From NCBI GenBank assembly GCA_005788205.1, contig SXYT01000052.1:1-12913 (forward strand): a stretch of 12,913 bases of DNA. The letters are read 5' to 3'. The position numbers and the translations under genes were made by a program. The stretch is from Actinomycetota bacterium. Its GTDB lineage: Bacteria; Actinomycetota; Acidimicrobiia; Acidimicrobiales; Ilumatobacteraceae. Position 1 is the stretch's first letter; every line of letters starts with the position of its first letter. The notes beneath the pieces are model-generated. The model searched no databases. It was not told the DNA's origin and saw nothing but the letters and a program-made list of their open reading frames with translations. This document shows positions 1-5,931 of the stretch, in pieces.

Positions 1-1452
1 CGGCACGCCGGCGTCCATCAGCGACAGGCTGCTGGAGCAGACCGACGCCATGGAGGTGGAACCGTTCGAGGACATGACCTCGCTGACCAGACGGATCGCG
101 TACGCGAACTCCTCCTGGCTGGGCACCACCGGCAGCAGGGCGCGCTCGGCGAGTGCACCGTGGCCGATCTCGCGGCGCTTCGGGGAACCGACGCGGCCGG
201 TCTCGCCGTTCGCCCAGGGGGCCATGTTGTAGTGGTGGATGTAGCGCTTCTCGTTGTCCGGGCCGAGCGTGTCGAGCATCTGGTTCATGCGCGGCATCGC
301 GAGGGTGCACACGTTCATGACCTGGGTCTCGCCGCGCTGGAAGAGACCGGTGCCGTGGGCGGTCGGCAGGACGCCGACCTCCGAGGACACGGGACGCAGG
401 TCCTTCGGGCCGCGGCCGTCGATGCGGACGCCCTCTTCCACGACGCGCTTGCGAACGAGCTTCTTGGTCAGGCTGCGGACGGCCTCCTTGACGGCCTTCT
501 CCTGGCCGGCGAACTGGCCGCCCTCTCCGCACAGTTCCTTCACGGTCTCGTCACCGGCGGCATCGGTGGCCGCGTTGCGGTCGGCCTTCAGCGCGATGGT
601 GATGGCAGTCGCCAGTTTCGGCGCAGCGACGCGCTCCACTGCCGCGAACACCTCGTCGGTGTAGTCGAGGACCGGGGTGTACGACAGCGGCGTGATCGGG
701 CCCTTGGTGGCGATCACCGAGGCGACGAGGCGGCGCTGCAGGGCGATCGACTCCTTGATCCACGTCTTGGAGGCATCGAGACCGTCGGCGATGACGCCTT
801 CGTTCACCTTCGGGGCGCCGGACCCGTAGAACTCGAACGACTTCTCGGAGCCGCCGGCCTCCACCATCATGATGGCGACATCGCCGTTGTCGAGCTCGCG
901 GCCCGCGACGACGATCTCGAACGTGCCTTCCTCACCCTCCTGGTAGGTGGGGTGCGGGATCCACTTGCCGTCCTGCGAGTACGCGAGGCGCACGGCGCCG
1001 ATCGGGCCCTCGAAGGGGATGCCCGACACCATGAACGCAGCCGAGGCGGCATTGATGGAGATGACGTCGTGGGGGTTCTGCATGTCGACGCCGAGGATCG
1101 TGAGCACGACCTGGGTCTCGTTGCGGAACCCGTCCGGGAAGGCCGGGCGCAGCGGGCGGTCCGTGAGGCGGCAGGTCAGGATGGCCTGCTCGCTCGGGCG
1201 GCCCTCGCGGCGGAAGAACGCACCGGGGATCTTGCCTGCTGCGTAGGCGCGCTCCTCGACGTCGACCGTGAGCGGGACGAAGTCGATGCCGTCGCGCACG
1301 CCGCGTGCGGCGTTGGCGGTGGCGAGCACGGTCGTGCCGCCGATGGTGGCAACCACGGCACCCATGGACTGGGTGGCGAGCTTGCCGGTCTCGAATGTGA
1401 GGGTCTTGTCGGTGCCCGAAACGGGGCCCGACACTGTGATGGCGTCAGCCAT
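1..1452 (-). CDS. pnp: Polyribonucleotide nucleotidyltransferase (PNPase), 3' end cut by window edge
   Basis: PNPase phosphorolytically degrades RNA 3' to 5' and can add nucleotides in reverse. The 484 codons present run from the ATG at 1452 through the first RNase PH domain, the helical linker and into the second RNase PH domain. Visible family motifs are FFRREGRPSE (residues about 79-88), followed by the RLTDRPLRPAFPDGF stretch, and near the edge SSNGSTSMAS, the phosphate-binding serine region. The frame stays open to base 1. By family alignment the catalytic aspartates and the KH and S1 RNA-binding domains should lie outside the window; full length is usually about 700-750 residues. The start is supported by AGGAAG (1461-1466) 8 bases upstream and by an N-terminus typical of the family. 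It lies 193 bases downstream of rpsO on the same strand, the classic rpsO-pnp pair, and its leader contains inverted repeats that could serve autoregulation. Confidence 0.97.
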   Translation of the reverse strand, partial: MADAITVSGPVSGTDKTLTFETGKLATQSMGAVVATIGGTTVLATANAARGVRDGIDFVPLTVDVEERAYAAGKIPGAFFRREGRPSEQAILTCRLTDRPLRPAFPDGFRNETQVVLTILGVDMQNPHDVISINAASAAFMVSGIPFEGPIGAVRLAYSQDGKWIPHPTYQEGEEGTFEIVVAGRELDNGDVAIMMVEAGGSEKSFEFYGSGAPKVNEGVIADGLDASKTWIKESIALQRRLVASVIATKGPITPLSYTPVLDYTDEVFAAVERVAAPKLATAITIALKADRNAATDAAGDETVKELCGEGGQFAGQEKAVKEAVRSLTKKLVRKRVVEEGVRIDGRGPKDLRPVSSEVGVLPTAHGTGLFQRGETQVMNVCTLAMPRMNQMLDTLGPDNEKRYIHHYNMAPWANGETGRVGSPKRREIGHGALAERALLPVVPSQEEFAYAIRLVSEVMSSNGSTSMASVCSSSLSLMDAGVP

Positions 1453-1474
1453 GGGGGATACTTCCTTTTTTCTT

Positions 1475-1494
1475 GCATGTGACTCGGCACATGC
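1475..1494 (-). promoter_or_regulatory. Perfect hairpin in the pnp leader next to its ribosome binding site
   Basis: GCATGTG (1475-1481) and CACATGC (1488-1494) are perfect 7-base inverted repeats around a 6-base loop. On the minus-strand transcript the hairpin ends 8 bases before the AGGAAG ribosome binding site of pnp. No T-tract follows, so it is not an intrinsic terminator. In E. coli the pnp leader stem is cut by RNase III and then destabilised by PNPase itself; a similar role here is inference. Confidence 0.5.
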
Positions 1495-1507
1495 GGGGTT
1501 GTATCCG

Positions 1508-1522
1508 CCGGCGCGGCGCCGG
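1508..1522 (-). repeat. GC-rich inverted repeat in the rpsO-pnp spacer
   Basis: CCGGCGC and GCGCCGG flank a single G, so the RNA would form about 5 GC pairs with a 5-base loop. It lies 14 bases upstream of the pnp leader hairpin. No T-tract is adjacent. It may be part of a pnp processing or stability structure, or a chance product of high G+C. Confidence 0.35.
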
Positions 1523-1617
1523 TTCCCAGTCAAGGAGTCCGCCCCGCAAAACAGGTGGCGCGGATCCCTCCACTGACAACCGACAACTTCTGTTGGCCGA
1601 CGGAGTTCTTTTTATTC

Positions 1618-1638
1618 TTCCCGACACGGGGCCGGGAA
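1618..1638 (-). repeat. Inverted repeat just after the rpsO stop codon
   Basis: TTCCCG (1618-1623) and CGGGAA (1633-1638) form a 6-base stem with a 9-base loop, starting 7 bases after the rpsO TAA on the minus strand. The following RNA is A-rich rather than U-rich, so it is unlikely to be an intrinsic terminator. It could protect the rpsO 3' end or mark a processing site between rpsO and pnp. Confidence 0.35.
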
Positions 1639-1645
1639 ATGCGTC

Positions 1646-1900
1646 TTATCGACGCAGGCCGAGCTTTGCGACCAGTTCGCGGTACCGGGCGATATCCCGG
1701 TCACGGACGTAGTCGAGCATGCGGCGGCGGCGACCCACCAGCATCAACAGGCCGCGACGGCTGTGGTGATCCTTGGGGTGGGTCTTCAGGTGCTCTGTGA
1801 GGTGGTTGATGCGCTCGGTGACAAGTGCGATCTGGACGTCGGAAGAACCGGTGTCGGTCGCGTGCTTGCCGAATGAGGCAACAGTGTCCTTGGTGGACAT
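1646..1900 (-). CDS. rpsO: 30S ribosomal protein S15
   Basis: S15 is a primary 16S rRNA-binding protein that nucleates assembly of the 30S platform. The 84-residue product carries the family signatures: HATDTGSSDVQ (residues 13-23), KDHHSRRGLL (43-52) for rRNA contact, RRRRMLDY (57-64) and the terminal LGLRR. The family is usually 88-89 residues, so the N-terminus is a few residues short. An in-frame GTG upstream exists, but the ATG at 1900 has AGAAGGA (1904-1910) just ahead of it, which favours this start. It precedes pnp on the same strand, as in many bacteria, but the usual upstream partner ribF is about 4 kb away because the ribE/chorismate mutase/fbiC block lies between. A promoter and a leader hairpin lie upstream; S15 commonly represses its own translation through leader RNA. 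Confidence 0.97.
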   Translation of the reverse strand: MSTKDTVASFGKHATDTGSSDVQIALVTERINHLTEHLKTHPKDHHSRRGLLMLVGRRRRMLDYVRDRDIARYRELVAKLGLRR

Positions 1901-1953
1901 GGATCCTTCTTTCGTGAGGGTCACGCCCCCGCGGCCTGCCGCAGGTGGCATCT

Positions 1954-1975
1954 CGCGTGCGCCGGGGCCCACGCG
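1954..1975 (-). promoter_or_regulatory. Hairpin in the rpsO leader, possible S15 autoregulatory element
   Basis: CGCGTG (1954-1959) and CACGCG (1970-1975) are perfect inverted repeats with a 10-base loop. They lie in the predicted leader (about 78 bases) between the rpsO promoter and its start. Several unrelated S15-binding leader structures are known across bacteria. I cannot match this to a named one, so the role is inference. Confidence 0.3.
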
Positions 1976-1984
1976 GACACCCCA

Positions 1985-2013
1985 AGGCTATGAGAACCGC
2001 CGATGGGTTCCAA
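1985..2013 (-). promoter_or_regulatory. Predicted sigma-70 type promoter for rpsO-pnp
   Basis: On the minus strand TTGGAA (2008-2013) and TAGCCT (1985-1990) are separated by exactly 17 bases. The -35 box matches TTGACA at four positions, and the -10 box fits the TANNNT pattern. Transcription would start near 1978. The -35 box overlaps the region where the divergent ribE promoter must bind RNA polymerase. Confidence 0.5.
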
Positions 2014-2026
2014 CCCTGCCCGGGAT

Positions 2027-2032
2027 TAGTCT
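2027..2032 (+). promoter_or_regulatory. Predicted -10 box for leaderless ribE mRNA
   Basis: TAGTCT fits TANNNT and is followed by exactly 7 bases before the ribE ATG at 2040. In actinobacteria this spacing typically places the transcription start on the A of the start codon. There is no Shine-Dalgarno sequence in front of ribE, which agrees with a leaderless transcript. No convincing -35 box is seen. Confidence 0.5.
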
Positions 2033-2039
2033 CGACTCC

Positions 2040-2606
2040 ATGTTCACCGGGATTGTCGAGGAGTTGGGCACGGTGGCCTCCCGGCAGGGCGGACGGCTGC
2101 GCATCAACGCCCGCACGGTGCTGGAGGGTTCCGGGCTGGGCGCCTCGATAGCGGTCAACGGCTGCTGCCTCACCCTCGTCGAGTCCGGCCCCGACTGGTG
2201 GGAGACCGACGTCACCGAGGAGACCTTCTCGCGCACGAACCTGGGCGACCTCGTCCCCGGCAACCCCGTGAACCTCGAGAGACCCATGGCCCTCGGCGAC
2301 CGCCTCGGCGGGCACCTCGTGCTCGGCCATGTCGACGCGGTGGGCGAGGTCGTCACCCCCGCCCCGGGACTCGTGATCAGGATCCCGCGGGAACTCATGA
2401 AGTACCTCGTGGAGAAGGGCTCGTGCACGGTCGACGGCTGCTCGCTCACCGTGTTCAACCTGACGGCCGACACGTTCGAGGTGGCGATCATCCCGCACAC
2501 CGCGGAGGTCACCACGTTCGGGGCGCGTGCAGCCGGCGACAAGGTCAACATCGAGGTCGACGTGCTCGCCAAGCATGTCGAGCGTCTCATGACGCCGTCA
2601 CCCTGA
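2040..2606 (+). CDS. ribE: Riboflavin synthase, alpha chain
   Basis: This enzyme dismutates two molecules of 6,7-dimethyl-8-ribityllumazine to riboflavin plus 5-amino-6-ribitylaminouracil. The 188-residue product has the two tandem lumazine-binding barrels of the family: MFTGIVEE opens the first, VNGCCLTL (39-46) and ETFSRTNLGD (61-70) follow. GGHLVLGHVD (90-99), VDGCSLTVFN (131-140) and IPHTAEVTTFG (161-171) lie around the second. Length is slightly short (E. coli 213) because the C-terminal tail is trimmed. The ATG at 2040 is chosen because the protein begins exactly at the conserved MFTGIVEE; upstream in-frame codons give no family similarity. Its TGA shares the A of the next gene's ATG. 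No FMN riboswitch is visible upstream. The by-product 5-amino-6-ribitylaminouracil is also a substrate of FO synthase, encoded by fbiC two genes downstream. ribC is an alternative symbol in some species. Confidence 0.95.
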   Translation: MFTGIVEELGTVASRQGGRLRINARTVLEGSGLGASIAVNGCCLTLVESGPDWWETDVTEETFSRTNLGDLVPGNPVNLERPMALGDRLGGHLVLGHVDAVGEVVTPAPGLVIRIPRELMKYLVEKGSCTVDGCSLTVFNLTADTFEVAIIPHTAEVTTFGARAAGDKVNIEVDVLAKHVERLMTPSP

Positions 2607-3391
2607 TGCCGTCGCTCGACGACCTCCGCGCACAGATCGACTCGATCGACAGCGCGATCGTCGACCTTCTCGCACAACGCCTCCGGGTGTGCACCGAGGT
2701 GGCCGAGATCAAGGCCGGGACAGGTGCCACGGTGATCCAGCCGGCACGGGTCCGTTCCGTGCTCGCCACCCGCCGCCAGTGGGCGATCGACAAGGGAGTC
2801 GACGCGGACTTCGCCGAGCAGATCTTCCGCACTCTCCTCGCCGAGACGCACCGCATCGAGGTTGCCGACTCCCGCGCGGAGCCCGCCCCCGTGAAAGAGG
2901 CCGGCGACGACAAGCGCAGCGAGCTCGACACCGTCGCCTGCCGCATCGACCACGTGGTCGTCGCCGTCGAGGACGTGGGAGAGGCGTCGCGCTTCTTCGC
3001 AGGCATGGGCTTTCGCATCGAGCAGACCGACGACAGCGCGGTGGTGTCCGCCGAGGCCGGCGGGGTCACCGTGGTCCTCGTGGGCCCGGACCACAACCCC
3101 GCGGTGCGCGAGCAGCTCGCGACCCACGGGTCCGGGATCCAGCACATCGCGATCGAGGTGCTGAACGCGGGCTTCACCCGCGACGCGCTGGATGCGGCCG
3201 GCGTGCCGAGGCTCACCGACGTCATCGTGGACTCCGACGGCCACGAGCAGGTGTTCATGGTCCTCGACCCCGCCACAGGGGTGCAGCTCAGCTTCATCAG
3301 CCGCACCGGGCACCGCGTCCCGATCGGCACACACAACGTGCGGGCCATGTTCAGGGCGCTCGCCGGCGGCACGGCCGACAACCCATCCTGA
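2606..3391 (+). CDS. AroQ chorismate mutase fused to an HPPD-like VOC domain
   Basis: The 261-residue product has two domains. Residues about 1-86 form an AroQ helical chorismate mutase (chorismate to prephenate); an ungapped alignment to the E. coli P-protein keeps R8, R25, K36 and R48 of the active site, with E52 replaced by V49 and Q88 by E85. A charged, proline-bearing linker (about 87-112) follows. Residues about 113-261 form a VOC (glyoxalase-fold) domain with IDHVVVAV (114-121), HGSGIQHIAIEV (174-185) and a tail, GTHNVRAMFRAL (251-262 region), resembling the C-terminal signature of 4-hydroxyphenylpyruvate dioxygenase. Both histidine metal ligands (H116, H180) are present, but the position of the third, a glutamate in HPPD, reads serine (S239). 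The ATG overlaps the ribE stop (TGATG), implying translational coupling. Mutase function is likely; the VOC role is unknown. Methylmalonyl-CoA epimerase-like VOC is the alternative family. Confidence 0.85.
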   Translation: MPSLDDLRAQIDSIDSAIVDLLAQRLRVCTEVAEIKAGTGATVIQPARVRSVLATRRQWAIDKGVDADFAEQIFRTLLAETHRIEVADSRAEPAPVKEAGDDKRSELDTVACRIDHVVVAVEDVGEASRFFAGMGFRIEQTDDSAVVSAEAGGVTVVLVGPDHNPAVREQLATHGSGIQHIAIEVLNAGFTRDALDAAGVPRLTDVIVDSDGHEQVFMVLDPATGVQLSFISRTGHRVPIGTHNVRAMFRALAGGTADNPS

Positions 3392-3408
3392 GCCTGGCCC
3401 ATGTAGGG

Positions 3409-3430
3409 TGGGTGTGCGCGGCCACAACCA
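3409..3430 (+). promoter_or_regulatory. Imperfect hairpin at the start of the fbiC leader
   Basis: TGGGTGTG (3409-3416) and CACAACCA (3423-3430) pair at seven of eight positions around a 6-base loop, 17 bases after the chorismate mutase-VOC stop. There is no T-tract. It may be a transcript end or an attenuating structure between the ribE pair and fbiC. The rest of the 127-base gap shows TAGGGT (3404-3409), a possible -10 box, but no matching -35. Confidence 0.28.
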
Positions 3431-3500
3431 GCGCGGGGGGATTCTCTAGCTCTTTCCTCCTTCGCCCGGCCGGCACTGGCACAACACATCGGTCCGAACC

Positions 3501-3513
3501 CACCTGAAAGGTG
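3501..3513 (+). promoter_or_regulatory. Small hairpin holding the fbiC ribosome binding site
   Basis: CACCT (3501-3505) and AGGTG (3509-3513) are perfect inverted repeats around a GAA loop. The 3' arm is the Shine-Dalgarno core (GAAAGGTG, 3506-3513), which sits 5 bases before the TTG start at 3519. Folding would mask ribosome binding, so this could limit or regulate FbiC synthesis. With only five pairs the effect may be modest. Confidence 0.4.
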
Positions 3514-3518
3514 CTGTC

Positions 3519-5921
3519 TTGTCTCGCCAGTACACGCGCGAAGAGCTGCTCTCCCCTCCCGACGAGTCATTCGTCGACACTCTCGTCAACGCCCCGCTCG
3601 ACGAACTCATGGCCCGGGCACGCGCACTTCGCGATGCCACCCACGGCACGCGGGTCACCTTCTCCCCGAAGGTGTTCATCCCGCTCACCATGCTGTGCCG
3701 CGACAAGTGCGGGTACTGCACGTTCGCCCAGCCACCTGCGCGTCTCGAGAAGCCGTACATGACCGCCGACGAAATTCTTGCGATCGCCCGCCAGGGCTCT
3801 CGCACGGGCTGCCACGAGGCGCTGTTCACGCTCGGCGAGCGACCGGAACTGCGCTACGACGTTGCGGCTGCATGGCTGCGCGACAACGGGTACGACTCCA
3901 CGGTGCACTACCTGCACGACATGGCAAAACTCGTGCTCGACGAGACCGGGCTCCTGCCCCACGCGAACGCCGGTGCGCTCTACGAAGACGAGCTCGCACT
4001 GCTCAGGCGCGTCTCACCCTCGCAGGGGATGATGCTCGAGTCACTGCGTGACGACCTCGAGTGCCACCGTGGCGCCCCCGACAAGGAGCCGCAGCGCCGC
4101 ATCGACACTCTCTGCACTGCCGGGGAGCTGGGCATCCCCTTCACGAGCGGCATCCTCGTGGGCATCGGCGAGACGCGGCGGGACCGCATCGAGGCGCTGA
4201 TGCTGCTGGCCGCCGCGCACGAGAAGTGGGGGCACCTCCAGGAGGTCATCGTGCAGAACTTCCTGCCGAAGGCCGGCACGGCGATGCACCGCGCGAAGCC
4301 CTGCCCCGAGGACGAGTACCTCTGGTCGATCGCCGCGGCGCGCCTGTTGCTGCCGCCGTCGGTGCACCTGCAGGCGCCACCGAACCTCAGCGATGACTTC
4401 GGTGTCCTGCTCGATGCGGGCATCGACGACTGGGGCGGCGTCTCACCCGTGACCGCCGACCACGTGAACCCGGAGCGCCCGTGGCCCGCGCTCGACATCC
4501 TGCGCCGCGTCACCGAGGACCGCGGCTTCGCCCTCGCGCCGCGCCTCACCATCTACCCCGAGTTCGCCTCCCGGCCGCTGCAGTGGCTGGACGAGCAGCT
4601 GCGCTTCCCCGTGATGGACCGCGCGGACGCAGAGTCGCTGGGGCGCGACGACCCGGGTGCCGTGTGGCCCGAGCGCGTCACCGCCGCCGACGTCGTCCAC
4701 GACGGCGCGGAAGTGGTGCTGGTCGGGCACAAGTCCACCCAGTGGTACTCCGGCTCCAACGTGAAGCCGCCGCAGATGGTGCCGCACCCGCGGCCGTCGG
4801 CACGGGGACGCATCGCCGAGATCATCGAGGGCCACCGGGCAGGCCAGGAGGTCGGCCACGACGAGATCGTGGACCTGTTCCGCGCCCGCGGCCCGGAGGT
4901 CGGCCTCGTCGCCGACTACGCCGACGAACTGCGCTTCAACGCGGTGGGAAACACCGTCACGTGGGTCCACAACCGCAACATCAACTACACGAACGTGTGC
5001 ACCTACAAGTGCCGCTTCTGCGGGTTCTCGAAGGGGCCGATGTCGCTGAACCTCCGCGGCACCCCGTACCTGCTGACCCTCGACGACATCGCGGACCGTG
5101 CCGTGGAGGCCGCCGCCCTCGGCGCCACGGAAGTGACCCTTCAGGGCGGCATCCACCCGGACTTCGACGGCGACTACTACATCGACGTGACGCGCGCGGT
5201 GAAGAGCGCGGTGCCCGACATGCACGTGCACGGCTTCACGGCATTGGAGGTCACCGAGGGCGCCCGGCGCAACGGGGAGTCGCTGCGTGAGTACCTGCTG
5301 CGGCTGAAGGAGGCGGGCCTCGCCTCGCTGCCGGGCACCGCCGCCGAGATCCTCGACGACGAGGTCCGTGCCATCATCTGCAGCGACAAGGTGAACACGG
5401 AGGAATGGCTGGAGTGCCACCGCCAGGCCCACGGCATCGGGCTGCACTCGAACATCACCATCATGTACGGCAGCGTAGAAAGCCCGGACTCATGGGCCAG
5501 GCACATGGTGGTCACGCGCGACCTGCAGAAGGAGACCGGCGGCTTCACCGAGTTCATCCCGTTGCCGTTCGTGCACATGGCCTCCCCCATCTATCTGCAG
5601 AGGAAGTCGCGCCGCGGGCCCACGTTCCGGGAGACGGTCCTGATGCACGCGGTCGGCCGCATCGTCTACGACGGCCTCATCGACAACGTGCAGGTCAGCT
5701 GGGTGAAGATCGGCGTGTCAGGTGCGTCTCAGCTGCTGCAGGCCGGCTGCAACGACCTGGGCGGCACCCTCATGGACGAGAACATCAGCCGTGCGGCCGG
5801 GGCGAACCACGGCCAGGGGATGACCGAGGGCAGGTTCGGCGAGATCGTCGCGCCGCTTCGTCGGTCGCTCGCACAGCGCAACACCGCCTACGGGATACTC
5901 ACGCCCGTCGCGGGCGGGTGA
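3519..5921 (+). CDS. fbiC: FO synthase, fused CofG-CofH radical SAM protein (F420 biosynthesis)
   Basis: FbiC makes FO (7,8-didemethyl-8-hydroxy-5-deazariboflavin), the chromophore of coenzyme F420, from L-tyrosine and 5-amino-6-ribitylaminouracil. The 800-residue chain holds two radical SAM modules. The CofG half has the iron-sulfur motif CRDKCGYC with C60, C64 and C67, and later FGVLLDAG and WGGVSPVTADHVNPE. The CofH half begins near residue 420 and has WVHNRNINYTNVC leading into CTYKCRFC with C494, C498 and C501, then VTLQGGIHPD. Mycobacterial FbiC is about 856 residues, so the length is normal to slightly short. The TTG start at 3519 is supported by GAAAGGTG upstream; no better ATG or GTG exists in frame. 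That ribosome binding site lies in a small hairpin. The gene follows ribE and the chorismate mutase fusion on the same strand and converges on ribF with a 10-base gap. Fusion of CofG and CofH is typical of actinobacteria. Confidence 0.97.
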   Translation: MSRQYTREELLSPPDESFVDTLVNAPLDELMARARALRDATHGTRVTFSPKVFIPLTMLCRDKCGYCTFAQPPARLEKPYMTADEILAIARQGSRTGCHEALFTLGERPELRYDVAAAWLRDNGYDSTVHYLHDMAKLVLDETGLLPHANAGALYEDELALLRRVSPSQGMMLESLRDDLECHRGAPDKEPQRRIDTLCTAGELGIPFTSGILVGIGETRRDRIEALMLLAAAHEKWGHLQEVIVQNFLPKAGTAMHRAKPCPEDEYLWSIAAARLLLPPSVHLQAPPNLSDDFGVLLDAGIDDWGGVSPVTADHVNPERPWPALDILRRVTEDRGFALAPRLTIYPEFASRPLQWLDEQLRFPVMDRADAESLGRDDPGAVWPERVTAADVVHDGAEVVLVGHKSTQWYSGSNVKPPQMVPHPRPSARGRIAEIIEGHRAGQEVGHDEIVDLFRARGPEVGLVADYADELRFNAVGNTVTWVHNRNINYTNVCTYKCRFCGFSKGPMSLNLRGTPYLLTLDDIADRAVEAAALGATEVTLQGGIHPDFDGDYYIDVTRAVKSAVPDMHVHGFTALEVTEGARRNGESLREYLLRLKEAGLASLPGTAAEILDDEVRAIICSDKVNTEEWLECHRQAHGIGLHSNITIMYGSVESPDSWARHMVVTRDLQKETGGFTEFIPLPFVHMASPIYLQRKSRRGPTFRETVLMHAVGRIVYDGLIDNVQVSWVKIGVSGASQLLQAGCNDLGGTLMDENISRAAGANHGQGMTEGRFGEIVAPLRRSLAQRNTAYGILTPVAGG

Positions 5922-5930
5922 GACCGCGCC
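5913..5930. terminator. GC-rich hairpin between convergent fbiC and ribF
   Basis: GGCGGGT (5913-5919) can pair with ACCGCGCC (5923-5930) with one bulged base and a 3-base loop. It spans the fbiC stop and the 10-base gap to the ribF stop, where a transcript end is expected from both sides. No T-tract is present on either strand, so intrinsic termination is doubtful. Confidence 0.25.
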
Positions 5931-5931
5931 G

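Noticed and set aside
160..1482. A 440-codon open frame on the plus strand opposite pnp.
   Set aside because: The minus strand encodes unmistakable PNPase across the same bases; the plus-strand translation is a low-complexity, Gly/Ala/Arg/His-rich shadow produced by high G+C.
1575..1587. A short direct repeat, GACAAC twice with one base between.
   Set aside because: Too short and isolated to be meaningful without conservation.
1445..1627. A 60-codon frame in the pnp leader, overlapping the pnp start by 8 bases, as a possible leader peptide.
   Set aside because: Its GTG start has no ribosome binding site and the arginine-rich product looks random. It remains only a remote possibility.
1901..2039. 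An FMN riboswitch upstream of ribE.
   Set aside because: None of the conserved RFN-element blocks is visible and the ribE mRNA appears leaderless.
1988..3427. A 479-codon minus-strand frame across ribE and the chorismate mutase fusion.
   Set aside because: Both plus-strand genes show clear family motifs and tight coupling; the antisense product has shadow-like composition.
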